Part shown: piece after piece, positions 15,965 through 23,857 of the stretch
How positions within the stretch are numbered: position 1 is the first letter of the stretch
Layout: every line of letters begins with the position of its first letter
NCBI RefSeq assembly: GCF_018070075.1
Contig: NZ_JAGPXE010000024.1
Coordinates: 1-34,507 of the forward strand
Direction of reading: 5' to 3'
Source of the DNA: Saccharopolyspora endophytica
GTDB lineage: Bacteria; Actinomycetota; Actinomycetes; Mycobacteriales; Pseudonocardiaceae
Length of the DNA: 34,507 bases
Made by a program: the position numbers and the translations under genes
Notes under the pieces: model-generated
Told to the model about the DNA's origin: nothing
Database searches by the model: none
Seen by the model: the letters and a program-made list of their open reading frames with translations, nothing else

Positions 15965-16440
15965 TCGGAATCAGCTCCGGGGGTGTTGAAGGCGGCGACC
16001 ATGGCGTCAAGGGCGCGCATCGTGTGAATCAGCAGAAGTCCGGGATCCGGGGCAGCGGCCAGCAGCACCCGGTCGCCCGGATTCAGGCCGCACCAGCGGC
16101 GCACCGCAGCAGGCAGCGGGAGATGGGCGCGGCGGGCGAGGGTGAACATTCCGTCGGGATCGGCCTGGACGGTCACGGTGGTGTTGGAGAGCACCTCAAG
16201 GCGCAGCCGCCGCCCGGTTTGCCAGCCCAAGGCGGTGACGATGCTGCTGTCGGCGATACGGCCCTGCGGATCCACCGAGGCGATCCGATAGACCATGGAG
16301 GTCGTACTCGGCAGGGCCGCGAGTTGGGTGAGCGGAACCTTCCGGGCCGTGCCGCGCGCGGCCAGCAGCTCGGCGCGCTCATCCACCGACAACGGGTGCA
16401 GCTCGATCGCGGGGACGGCGGACTCAGCCACGGCCCTCAC
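15961..16440 (-). CDS. AbrB/SpoVT-like DNA-binding protein, partner of the integrase
   Basis: 159 residues. The central part, RIASVDPQGRIADSSIVTALGW, and the C-terminal part, HLPLPAAVRRWCGLNPGDRV, each resemble swapped-hairpin AbrB/MazE/SpoVT DNA-binding strands, so it may contain two such folds. It overlaps the integrase start by 4 nt, which suggests a regulator or accessory factor of the recombinase (inference). The N-terminus (ESAVPAIELHPLSVDERAEL) is unremarkable. Alternative starts are possible. Confidence 0.65.
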   Translation of the reverse strand: MRAVAESAVPAIELHPLSVDERAELLAARGTARKVPLTQLAALPSTTSMVYRIASVDPQGRIADSSIVTALGWQTGRRLRLEVLSNTTVTVQADPDGMFTLARRAHLPLPAAVRRWCGLNPGDRVLLAAAPDPGLLLIHTMRALDAMVAAFNTPGADSE

Positions 16441-16472
16441 CCCCGAACCGACGCTCAGGGGCAGAAGACACG

Positions 16473-16508
16473 ACGAGACGGCGGGTGCAATGCACCTCGC
16501 CGTCTCGT
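16473..16508 (-). terminator. Hairpin between tRNA-Leu and the AbrB-like gene
   Basis: ACGAGACGGCG (16473-16483) pairs with CGCCGTCTCGT (16498-16508), and the interior GGTGC/GCACC extends the stem across one bulged base. On the minus strand TCTTCT follows. It is placed to end the tRNA transcript before the integrase operon. It could alternatively be an operator. Confidence 0.6.
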
Positions 16509-16550
16509 GTCTGAAACCATGTGTGGTGTCGTGGGACGGATCCCACCCAC

Positions 16551-16639
16551 TGGTGTCCGAGGGGGGACTTGAACCCCCACGCCCATTAGTAGGGCACTAG
16601 CACCTCAAGCTAGCGCGTCTGCCATTCCGCCACTCGGAC
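16551..16639 (-). tRNA. tRNA-Leu, anticodon GAG
   Basis: The minus strand folds as a complete class II tRNA. The acceptor GTCCGAG (ending at 16639) pairs with CTCGGAC. The anticodon stem CTAGC/GCTAG encloses the loop TTGAGGT, with GAG as anticodon. There is a long variable arm, a T arm GGGGG-TTCAAGT-CCCCC, and an encoded ACCA at 16551-16554. Anticodon GAG reads CUC/CUU leucine codons. The 3' end faces the AbrB-integrase operon, the arrangement expected if this tRNA is the attachment site. Confidence 0.97.
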
Positions 16640-16759
16640 ATCTCGGGTCTGCCGCCGTTTCCGGGGCGTTCCCGCTGTGTTGTGTTAATAGATTAGCTCA
16701 TGGTCATCTGGGCCTCGCAGGGACCCCCCTGTTGGCGCAGCGGGTGATAGAAATGCCTG

Positions 16760-18112
16760 GTGAGCGAGCACAACGGGATCTCCGGTACTGATCAGGACGC
16801 GGGGTTGGCGCTGGCGCAGGACGAGGTCGTTCAGCTGGCCAGTGATCTGATCCGCATCGACAGCACGAACACGGGCGACGCCGACACCCTCGTGCCCGAG
16901 CGGGCGGCGGCCGAGTACGTGGCCGAGAAGCTGAGCGAGGTGGGTTACGAGGTCACCTACGTCGAGGCCGGCGACCAGGTGGGGCGGGCGAACGTGGTGG
17001 CGCGACTGCCCGGGGCCGACCCCTCTCGGGGCGGTCTGCTGGTGCACGGGCACCTCGACGCCGTGCCCGCGGATCCGGCCGAGTGGTCGGTGCACCCGTT
17101 CTCCGGGGCGGTGCAGGACGGCTACGTGTGGGGGCGCGGGGCCGTGGACATGAAGGACATGCTGGCGATGAGCTTGGCCATCGCCCGCCGCTACAAGCGG
17201 GACGGCATCGTGCCGCCGCGCGACATCGTCTTCGCGTTCGTCTCCGACGAGGAGGCGGGCGGTTTCCAGGGGGCGCAGTGGCTGGTGGATCACCGCCCTG
17301 AGCTCTTCGAGGGCTGCACCGAGGCCATCAGCGAGGTCGGCGGCTACTCCCTGACGCTCAAGGACGGCGTGCGGGCGTACCTGGTGCAGACCGCCGAGAA
17401 GGGCATCCGCTGGCTGAAGCTGCGCGTGCGCGCGCGTGCGGGCCACGGGTCGATGGTGCACCGGGACAACGCGGTCACGCAGCTCTCCGAGGCCGTGGCG
17501 AAGCTGGGCAACCACCGGTTCCCGCTGGTCATGACCGACAGCGTCCAGGAGTTCCTCGACGGTGTCAGCGAGATCACCGGCTGGGACTTCCCGGAGGAGG
17601 ACCTCGAAGGTTCGGTGGCCAAGCTCGGCAACATCTCCCGCATCATCGGGGCGACGCTGCGCGACACCGCCAACCCCACGATGCTCACGGCCGGTTACAA
17701 GCACAACGTCATCCCCTCGGTCGCCGAGGCGGCCGTGGACTGCCGCATCCTCCCCGGCCGGGAAGAGGCGTTCGATCGGGAGCTGGCGGACCTGCTGGGG
17801 CCGGACGTCGAGCGCGAGTGGGTCGGGCTGCCGCCGGTGGAGACCAAGTTCGAGGGTCGGCTGGTCGAGCAGATGCAGGCCTCGCTGCTGGCCGAGGACC
17901 CCGGCGCGAAGGCGCTGCCGTACATGATGTCCGGCGGCACCGACGCGAAGTCCTTCGCCCGGCTGGGCATGAACTGCTACGGCTTCGCGCCGCTGCAGCT
18001 GCCCGCCGACCTGGACTTCTCCGCGCTGTTCCACGGCGTGGACGAGCGGGTGCCGGTCGACGCGCTGAAGTTCGGCGTGCGGGTGCTGGACCGCTTCATC
18101 CGCAACAGCTGA
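16760..18112 (+). CDS. M20-family metallopeptidase / amidohydrolase
   Basis: 450 residues from a GTG. Zinc-ligand motifs of the M20/ArgE/DapE family are visible. They are GLLVHGHLDAVPAD (His and Asp, about 95-105), WGRGAVDMKDM (bridging Asp, about 130), FVSDEEAGG (catalytic and metal Glu pair, about 160), and FHGVDERVPV near the C-terminus (last His). GHGSMVHRDNAVTQL belongs to the dimerisation domain. It probably hydrolyses a dipeptide or N-acyl amino acid; the substrate cannot be told. The upstream ribosome site is weak. It is the first backbone gene to the right of the tRNA. Confidence 0.9.
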   Translation: MSEHNGISGTDQDAGLALAQDEVVQLASDLIRIDSTNTGDADTLVPERAAAEYVAEKLSEVGYEVTYVEAGDQVGRANVVARLPGADPSRGGLLVHGHLDAVPADPAEWSVHPFSGAVQDGYVWGRGAVDMKDMLAMSLAIARRYKRDGIVPPRDIVFAFVSDEEAGGFQGAQWLVDHRPELFEGCTEAISEVGGYSLTLKDGVRAYLVQTAEKGIRWLKLRVRARAGHGSMVHRDNAVTQLSEAVAKLGNHRFPLVMTDSVQEFLDGVSEITGWDFPEEDLEGSVAKLGNISRIIGATLRDTANPTMLTAGYKHNVIPSVAEAAVDCRILPGREEAFDRELADLLGPDVEREWVGLPPVETKFEGRLVEQMQASLLAEDPGAKALPYMMSGGTDAKSFARLGMNCYGFAPLQLPADLDFSALFHGVDERVPVDALKFGVRVLDRFIRNS

Positions 18113-18170
18113 CTGTCGGTGCCGTCTGGTTACATCTCCCGTAGTTGATCATCGTGTCGGGAGGTGTGGC

Positions 18171-19130
18171 GTGGACTTGGCGCGCTTGGTGGAGAGCTAC
18201 CTGGAGCACTTGCAGGCCCGCAAGCTCGCGGCCAACTCGCTGCGCGCCTACCGCCGCGACCTGGAGTCGGTGGCCGGTGAGCTCGCCGAGCTCACCGGCA
18301 CGCCGACCGAGCGGATCGCGGTCGACGACCTGGACCCCTCGATGCTGCGCTCGGCGTTCGCGCGGTTCGCCGCGCGCCGCTCGGCGGCCACGGTGACGCG
18401 GGCCTGGTCGACGTGGAACGGTTTCTTCGGCTTCGGCGTCATCGAAGGTGCGGTGTCGGGCAACCCGATGCAGTTGGTGCCCAAGCCGCGCAGCGCGCCC
18501 GCCACGCCGAAACCGCTGCAGGGGGAGGAGACCCCGGAGCGCCTGCTGCGCCAGGTCGCCGCGGGGGTCCGCAAGGCTCGGAACCCGTGGCCCGAACGCG
18601 ATCTGGCGATCCTGGCGACCCTGCTGTGCACGGGGGTGCGCTCCGCGGAGCTGCTGGAGCTGACCGTGTCGTCGCTGGCCGGCCGGGCCGGTGACCGGCG
18701 GCTGCACGTGCAGGGCAAGGGCGGCAAGAGCCGGTCGATCCCGATCGAGGACAGCCTCGACGGGCTCATCCAGACCTACCTGCGCACCCGCAAGCAGCGC
18801 TTCGGCAACCGGCTGCCCGGCGCCGAGCCGCTGTTCGTCGACCACCGGGGCGAGAAGCTCCAGCGCGGTGGCCTGCAGTACCTGGTGCGGCGCTCGTTGC
18901 AGGCCGCCGGGGTGTCCGACCGGGTGCAGCCCGGCGCGATGGTGCACGCGCTGCGGCACACCTTCGCCACCCGGCTCGCCGAGGACGGGGCCAGCGCCGC
19001 CGAGATCGCCAAGCTGCTCGGCCACTCGTCGATGAACTCCAGCCAGACCTACATCGACGTGACCGCCCGCGAGCAGCGGCTCTCGGTGAAGGCCAACCGC
19101 ACGTTGCGGGTTCTCGGCGAGCTCGGTTAG
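18171..19130 (+). CDS. XerC/XerD-like tyrosine recombinase
   Basis: 319 residues from a GTG preceded by GGGAGG. The N-terminal core-binding domain contains VESYLEHLQARKLAANSLRAYRR, split here for length. The catalytic part shows LLCTGVRSAELLEL (Arg), HVQGKGGKSRSIP (Lys), HALRHTFATRLAEDG (H-x-x-R), LLGHSSMNSSQTY (His) and TYIDV (Tyr). The length and motifs match XerC/D proteins, which resolve chromosome dimers, but this gene lies outside the usual dprA region, so it may be a paralogue. It has no sequence link to the integrase at 14915. Confidence 0.88.
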   Translation: MDLARLVESYLEHLQARKLAANSLRAYRRDLESVAGELAELTGTPTERIAVDDLDPSMLRSAFARFAARRSAATVTRAWSTWNGFFGFGVIEGAVSGNPMQLVPKPRSAPATPKPLQGEETPERLLRQVAAGVRKARNPWPERDLAILATLLCTGVRSAELLELTVSSLAGRAGDRRLHVQGKGGKSRSIPIEDSLDGLIQTYLRTRKQRFGNRLPGAEPLFVDHRGEKLQRGGLQYLVRRSLQAAGVSDRVQPGAMVHALRHTFATRLAEDGASAAEIAKLLGHSSMNSSQTYIDVTAREQRLSVKANRTLRVLGELG

Positions 19131-19178
19131 AGGCTGTTGAAGAGCGCGGCGGAGCCGCTGTTTCAAGTCCTCAACAGC
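19131..19178. terminator. Hairpin between convergent xer-like and VOC genes
   Basis: GCTGTTGA near the left pairs with TCAACAGC near the right, enclosing a second stem GCGGC/GCCGC. It lies exactly between two convergent stop codons and would serve both directions. There is no long T run. Confidence 0.6.
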
Positions 19179-19180
19179 TC

Positions 19181-19813
19181 CTAGCCCCAGGTGGAGGTTT
19201 CGGCGAGGCCGATGCGGGCGCCGGAGTCGTCGGTCAGCAGCATGGCCTTGCCCAGCGCGGGGTGGTCGAGCCGTTCGACCTCGCCACCGCGTTCGGCGGC
19301 GTGTCCGGCGACCTCGTCGAGGTCGGTGACCGCGAAGTAGCACAGCCAGCCCGGATGGCCGGTGGTCTCGCTGCGCCCGGCGATCGCCCGGCCTCCCGAG
19401 AGGTAGGTGGCGTCCTCGACGGTCCAGCCGAGGATGTCGGCCCAGAACGCGTCGGCGCGGGCCGGTTCGGTGGTGGCCAGTTCGGCCCAGCACGGTTCTC
19501 CCGGGCGCGGTTCCGGTGCCTGCGGGCCGTGCTGGGCGCGTCCCTTGGTGACCTGGGCGAGCGCGTTGTCCGGGCCGGTCAGCGAGCAGTCCATGGGGGC
19601 GCCGGCGAAGACCAGGCGGAATCCGGGGACCTCGTCGGCGCGGGGTTTGCGGATGAAGGCGCAGCGGCGGTTGCCGACCCAGCAGTCCAGTCCGGTTTCC
19701 ACGGGCACCGGCGACCAGTCGAGCACGACTCGGTAGAAGAGGGCAGCAGCCATCGGATCGCGACTGAGCAGGTCGACGCGACGCAAGCCGCGGACCGCAG
19801 GACGTGCGGGCAC
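19181..19813 (-). CDS. Two-domain VOC (glyoxalase-like) protein
   Basis: About 210 residues if started at the GTG at 19813, which has an AGGA-type ribosome site; the frame stays open to 19861. Two vicinal-oxygen-chelate repeats are visible. The first is RRVDLLSRDPMAAALFYRVV, and the second starts ELATTEPARADAFWADILGW, with WLCYFAVTDLDEVAGHAAER and ALLTDDSGARIGLAE-like ends. Such proteins bind metals or small molecules; many are glyoxalase-like or bleomycin-resistance-like. No substrate can be assigned. Convergent with the recombinase gene. Confidence 0.75.
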   Translation of the reverse strand: MPARPAVRGLRRVDLLSRDPMAAALFYRVVLDWSPVPVETGLDCWVGNRRCAFIRKPRADEVPGFRLVFAGAPMDCSLTGPDNALAQVTKGRAQHGPQAPEPRPGEPCWAELATTEPARADAFWADILGWTVEDATYLSGGRAIAGRSETTGHPGWLCYFAVTDLDEVAGHAAERGGEVERLDHPALGKAMLLTDDSGARIGLAETSTWG

Positions 19814-19932
19814 CGTCGTTTCCTCGCCACCGGGGATCAGTTCATCTTGCCACCCGCGCACGCCGGCACAATGCTCCGTTCGTCCCAGGACCTCGTGGGT
19901 CGTGCCGGGTGCGCGGGGTGGTGTTCGGGAGT

Positions 19933-20295
19933 TCAGCGCAGGCGCTCTAGCTCAGCGGCGACGTCCACGACCTGGGCCGCGAGCTTGCGCAGGTCGGACC
20001 GGTCGGCGTCGTCGTCGACCGCGGTCACCACGTCCTCGGCCGCGCAGCGCAGCTGGAAGAGGCGGTCCTGCAGATCAGCGAGCTCGGCGGCTGAGAGCAC
20101 AACGGAGTCCTCGGGGAGCCCGCCGCGCTGCACCGCCGTCCTGCGCTCGTAGGCGCGCTGCCGGCAGGCCTGCGCGCAGTACAGGCGCGGCCTTCCCTGC
20201 CGTCCGGAGTCGGGTACGCGCCTGCCGCACCAGGCGCAGTGACGCACCTGGCGAGCTCGTCGGGTGGGCTCGACGGAGTTGTCCACGGTGATCAC
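19933..20295 (-). CDS. Small zinc-finger protein of unknown function
   Basis: About 120 residues from the GTG at 20295 (alternative at 20286). The N-terminal part has HCAWCGRRV and RPRLYCAQACRQRAYERR, a C-x2-C ... C-x3-C zinc-binding module common in short actinobacterial proteins. The C-terminal half (SAAELADLQDRLFQLRCAAED to AAQVVDVAAELERL) is probably a coiled coil. Divergent from the glycerophosphodiesterase gene, with about 98 nt between starts. Function unknown; DNA or protein binding is only a guess. Confidence 0.65.
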   Translation of the reverse strand: MITVDNSVEPTRRARQVRHCAWCGRRVPDSGRQGRPRLYCAQACRQRAYERRTAVQRGGLPEDSVVLSAAELADLQDRLFQLRCAAEDVVTAVDDDADRSDLRKLAAQVVDVAAELERLR

Positions 20296-20393
20296 GTTAG
20301 TCAACACCGGTGATCTTCGTGGAGTCGCCACGCCGACTCCGACGCCACCGGCCCGACACCGCCCGGTCACCTGCGTGCGGCAGAGTGACGACC

Positions 20394-21230
20394 GTGACGC
20401 ATCCCTTCCTGGACGGGCCGTGGCCGCGCGCGTTCGCCCACCGCGGCTGGCACCTCGGCGATCTGGCCGAGATGGAGAACTCGTTGAGCGCTTTCCGCGC
20501 CGCTGCGAACGAGGGCTACCGCTACATCGAGACCGATGTGCACGCCACCAGCGACGGTGTCGCCGTCATCCACCACGACACCTCGCTCGACCGCACCACC
20601 GACCGTGAAGGGGACATCGCGAGCCTGCCGTTCTCGGAGGTGTCGCGCGCCAGGATCGCCGGGCGGGAACCGGTCGCGAGCCTCGACGCGACGCTGGAGG
20701 AGTTCCCCGACCTGCTGCTGAACATCGACGTCAAGGCCGACAGCGCCGCCGGGCCGGTGCTGCGGACCGTGCGCAGGCACAACGCCTGGGACCGGGTGTG
20801 CCTGGCCTCCTTCGTCGACCGGCGTCTGACGCTGCTGCGCAAGGTCGGCGGCCCGAGGCTGCTGACCTCCACCGGTCAGCGCGGCGTTGCCGCCCTCTGG
20901 GCGTGGTCCCGACTGCCGGTGGCCCCGTCGCCGTCGGTGGTCACCTCGTTGACCGGATTTCAGTGGAAATCCGGTGAGGGGGGTGAGCGGGGGTTGATCC
21001 GGGGTGCGGCTGTGCAGGTTCCCGCTCGGCACAAGGGGCTGGAGGTCGTGGACGAGCGGTTCGTCGGGTTGGCTCATCGGTGGGGTGTTGAGGTGCACGT
21101 GTGGACGGTCGACGAGCCGTCGGAGATGCTGCGATTGCTGGACCTGGGCGTGGACGGGCTGGTCAGCGACCGCCCGGACCTGCTGAACCAGCTCCTGCGG
21201 GAGCGGGCCGCGGACCCCGCCCGGAGCTGA
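20394..21230 (+). CDS. Glycerophosphodiester phosphodiesterase (GDPD family)
   Basis: 278 residues from the GTG of VTHPFLDGPWP; upstream codons of the open frame look non-coding. RAFAHRGWHLGDLAEMENSL carries the HRG motif and the E-N pair. YIETDVHATSDGVAVIHHDTS carries the metal-binding Glu/Asp and catalytic His, and LLNIDVKAD follows. The C-terminus has VHVWTVDEPSEMLRLLDLGVD, the usual GDPD ending. It cleaves glycerophosphodiesters to glycerol-3-phosphate and an alcohol. No signal peptide is seen, so it is probably cytosolic. Confidence 0.92.
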   Translation: MTHPFLDGPWPRAFAHRGWHLGDLAEMENSLSAFRAAANEGYRYIETDVHATSDGVAVIHHDTSLDRTTDREGDIASLPFSEVSRARIAGREPVASLDATLEEFPDLLLNIDVKADSAAGPVLRTVRRHNAWDRVCLASFVDRRLTLLRKVGGPRLLTSTGQRGVAALWAWSRLPVAPSPSVVTSLTGFQWKSGEGGERGLIRGAAVQVPARHKGLEVVDERFVGLAHRWGVEVHVWTVDEPSEMLRLLDLGVDGLVSDRPDLLNQLLRERAADPARS

Positions 21231-21335
21231 GCGGACGAAGTTTCTCCGAACGTGCGCGAGTGCGTCTCACGCGGGAACCGGTAGCCAGTATGGTGCCTCC
21301 AATCGAGTGATCCACTCCGCGGAGGACCGAACGGA

Positions 21336-22742
21336 ATGAGCGTGATGGACAGCGAAGCGGCACCGGGGGCCGCGCAGCGCCGCCGGGAACAACGCGGGTG
21401 GTGCTGGTACGACTGGGCCAACTCGGTCTTCCCGACGTCGGTGACGACGGTCTTCCTCTCGCTCTACCTGACCTCGGTGGCCACCGCCGCGGCCAAGGCC
21501 GACGTCGCGCGCAACGGGCTCAACGCCTGCGCGGGCGACAACTCCCTGGTCAACTGCGACATCTCGATCCTGGGGCTGGCCTTCCCCGCCGGTTCGCTGT
21601 GGGGCTACCTGCTGTCGGTGGCCACGGTGGTGCAGGTGGTGGTGCTGCCGATCACCGGTGCGATCGCCGATCGCACCCAGAACAAGCGGCTGATGCTGGC
21701 GCTGTTCGCCTTCGGCGGCGCGATCACCACGGGGCTGCTGGCCCTGGTCGCCGGGCAGAACTGGCAGCTGGGCGTGGTGCTGTTCATCATCGGCAACATC
21801 TGCTTCGGCGCCTCGATCGTCGTCTACTACTCGTTCCTGCCGGAGATCGCCGACGCCGACGAGCGCGACAACGTCTCCACCCGCGGCTGGGCGATCGGCT
21901 ACCTCGGCGGCGGCACCGCGCTGGCGCTGCACCTGGTCATCTACCTCGGGCACGACGCCGTCGGCCTGTCCGAATCCGCGGCCGTGCGCCTGATTTTCTT
22001 CTCCTCGGGCATCTGGTGGGCGGTGTTCACGCTGCTGCCGCTGACCGCGCTGCGCCGGCACCAGCCAGCCGAGGGCGGCGACAAGGGGGCCGCGGCGGTC
22101 ACCGCGGGCTTCAAGCAGCTGATCGGCACCCTGCGCGAGGCCAAGCACTTCCCGCTCACGCTGGCGTTCCTGGGCTCCTACTGGATCTACACCGACGGCA
22201 TCTCGACGGTGTCCCAGGTCTCGGCGCAGTACGGCAGCCTGGAGCTCAAGCTGCCGCAGGACTCGCTGATCGTGACGCTGCTGATCGTGCAGTTCATCGC
22301 CTTCGTCGGCGGCGTGCTGCACGGCGTGTTGGCCCGCCGCATCGGCGCGAAGAAGACCATCCTGGTGAGCCTGGCGACCTGGTTGCTGGTGCTGGTGGCC
22401 GCCTACTTCGTGCAGGCCGGGCAGGAGATGCAGTTCTACGGACTGGCCGTGGGGATCGGCATGGTCCTCGGGGGCACCAATGCGCTGTCCCGTTCGTTGT
22501 TCAGCCAGATGATTCCACCGGGCCGCGAGGCCGAGTACTTCTCCCTCTACGAGGTGGGGGAGCGCTCGACGTCGTGGCTGGGGCCGCTGGTGTTCGCCGG
22601 TGTCGGTCAGGCGACCGGTTCGTTCCGGCTGGCCATCATCTCGCTCGTCGTCTTCTTCGCGGTCGGCCTGGTGCTGGTCGCGCTGGTGCCGGTCCGCAGG
22701 GCCATCGAGGCGGTGGGCAACCGGGCACCGGAACTGCTCTAG
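21336..22742 (+). CDS. MFS transporter, UMF1 (Atg22-like) family
   Basis: 468 residues with about 12 hydrophobic segments. The N-terminus RRREQRGWCWYDWANSVF is the signature of the UMF1/Atg22-like group. ITGAIADRTQNKRLML is the loop 2-3 MFS motif. SFLPEIADADERDNVSTRGW and GGTNALSRSLFSQMIPPGRE are also typical of the family. The ATG lies downstream of GGAGGACC. Substrate unknown; eukaryotic Atg22 exports amino acids from the vacuole, but that cannot be transferred with confidence. Confidence 0.88.
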   Translation: MSVMDSEAAPGAAQRRREQRGWCWYDWANSVFPTSVTTVFLSLYLTSVATAAAKADVARNGLNACAGDNSLVNCDISILGLAFPAGSLWGYLLSVATVVQVVVLPITGAIADRTQNKRLMLALFAFGGAITTGLLALVAGQNWQLGVVLFIIGNICFGASIVVYYSFLPEIADADERDNVSTRGWAIGYLGGGTALALHLVIYLGHDAVGLSESAAVRLIFFSSGIWWAVFTLLPLTALRRHQPAEGGDKGAAAVTAGFKQLIGTLREAKHFPLTLAFLGSYWIYTDGISTVSQVSAQYGSLELKLPQDSLIVTLLIVQFIAFVGGVLHGVLARRIGAKKTILVSLATWLLVLVAAYFVQAGQEMQFYGLAVGIGMVLGGTNALSRSLFSQMIPPGREAEYFSLYEVGERSTSWLGPLVFAGVGQATGSFRLAIISLVVFFAVGLVLVALVPVRRAIEAVGNRAPELL

Positions 22743-23134
22743 CGCGTGTGCGCAGAGTGATCAGGCGTGTTCGTCTCGCGATCGAGCGGGCATTGCTCCA
22801 TGCTGGTGATCTAGGAGTGCTGGGGAATCCGCAAAAACGGAATATGCCAGTACGCTGCGTTGTGATCACGGGGAGGATCATGGCACTACGAACGGTCACG
22901 TAGTGGATGAAGGGATCGGCCGTACGGGTCGTGATCTGCATCCCACAATGACTAACAATCCAGGGTCCTGCTTGGCGATGGTGACCGGACATCTGGCACT
23001 ATCACCCGTTCGAACCCACTTGTAGATTGCTGTCGGGAGAACGCGTCACGAACGCCGCTCGACCGCGTCTCTAGGAGGACAGCCGTTGTTGACGGGTGAA
23101 CAATGTCACCGACGGCGACCAGCAACACGACGCC
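22743..23134. other. Intergenic stretch without a recognisable gene
   Basis: About 390 nt between the transporter and the rbpA promoter. Frames here are short and of implausible composition. Small inverted repeats are visible: CACTACG/CGTAGTG at 22884-22905 and TTGTT/AACAA at 23086-23103. I cannot support an RNA gene. Confidence 0.5.
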
Positions 23135-23162
23135 GGGAACAGATGACGGGTACTCCGTCGTT
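23135..23162 (+). promoter_or_regulatory. Candidate SigR/SigH-type promoter of rbpA
   Basis: GGGAACA (23135-23141), 17 nt, then CGTT (23159-23162) matches the actinobacterial thiol-stress ECF sigma consensus GGGAAYA-N16/17-CGTT. It is about 60 nt upstream of the rbpA ATG on the same strand. In Streptomyces rbpA is a known SigR target, which supports the assignment. Start site not mapped here. Confidence 0.65.
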
Positions 23163-23221
23163 GCACACGGTGAGCACAACCGCTCGGGCTCTGAGCCCGG
23201 GCCGAAGGGAAAGGAACCGTC

Positions 23222-23560
23222 ATGGCCGACCGCGTTCTGCGTGGCAGCCGGCTCGGAGCTGTCAGCTACGAGACCGACCGTAACCACGACCTCGCACCGC
23301 GCCGGACGGTGCGCTACGCCTGCCCCAAGAGCCACGAGTTCGAGGTGCCCTTCTCCGACGACGCCGAGGTCCCGCCGACTTGGGAATGCCGCCTGCACGG
23401 CGCCGAGTCCAAGATCATCGACGGCAACGAACCGGAGCAGAAGAAGGTCAAGCCGCCGCGCACCCACTGGGACATGCTGCTCGAACGGCGCACGATCCCG
23501 GAGCTGGAAGAGCTTCTCAACGAGCGACTGGAGCTGCTGCGCGCCCGTCGCGGCCGGTGA
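23222..23560 (+). CDS. rbpA: RNA polymerase-binding protein RbpA
   Basis: 112 residues, the normal RbpA length. MADRVLRGSRLGAVSYETDR is the N-terminal tail. RYACPKSHEFEVPFSDDAEV to PPTWECRLHG is the RbpA core domain (with one Cys of the ancestral zinc site replaced by His). Then come basic linker residues KKVKPPRTHWDMLLERRT and the C-terminal sigma-interaction helix ELEELLNERLELLRARR. RbpA binds RNA polymerase and principal sigma factors and stabilises the open complex. The ATG follows AAGGAACCGTC. Ends at a strong terminator. Neighbouring the mannosyltransferase gene convergently matches mycobacterial synteny. Confidence 0.97.
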   Translation: MADRVLRGSRLGAVSYETDRNHDLAPRRTVRYACPKSHEFEVPFSDDAEVPPTWECRLHGAESKIIDGNEPEQKKVKPPRTHWDMLLERRTIPELEELLNERLELLRARRGR

Positions 23561-23577
23561 TCTGTTGATTGCATGGT

Positions 23578-23622
23578 TAAGCGCCCGAGCTCCTTGGTGC
23601 TCGGGCGCTTACGTGTGTTTTC
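23578..23622 (+). terminator. Rho-independent terminator of rbpA
   Basis: TAAGCGCCCGAGC (23578-23590) pairs perfectly with GCTCGGGCGCTTA (23599-23611) around an 8-nt loop, followed by CGTGTGTTTT. A 13-bp stem plus T-rich tail, 18 nt after the rbpA stop. Confidence 0.92.
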
Positions 23623-23672
23623 GCTTGTTCTGATCCACTGCTCAGTGGTCTTTTTGCTTGGCGGTGCGGGTG

Positions 23673-23771
23673 GCGGAACCTGACACGCCTTCTGGCTCCG
23701 GGATCCGCGACTTGAGTATGTCGATACGCGGCGCTGCGGCTGTCCTCCCCAGAAGACGTGTCAGAACCCGC
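23673..23771. repeat. Imperfect 23-nt inverted repeat between rbpA and the mannosyltransferase gene
   Basis: The left arm 23673-23695 (core CTGACACG, then CTTCTGG) is nearly complementary to the right arm 23749-23771 (CCAGAAG, then CGTGTCAG). Four arm positions differ. The 53-nt interior has a further CCGCG/CGCGG pair. No gene lies in 23620-23857. It may be an RNA structure, a second terminator or a small non-autonomous element. Confidence 0.55.
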
Positions 23772-23857
23772 GGCGGTGCCGGTTGATCGGGTGGGGCGCA
23801 GAGGAACCGGCTTCGCCGGTTGCCTGACGTCGGGGAGTGGCGAGTGCCGCTCCTGCG

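Noticed and set aside
16685..18034. 449-residue minus-strand frame
   Set aside because: Antisense shadow of the M20 peptidase, whose metal-binding motifs are clear on the plus strand.
23086..23283. 65-residue frame beginning at a TTG after GGAGGA, upstream of rbpA
   Set aside because: Arg/His-rich shadow composition, and it runs over the SigR-type promoter and the rbpA start.
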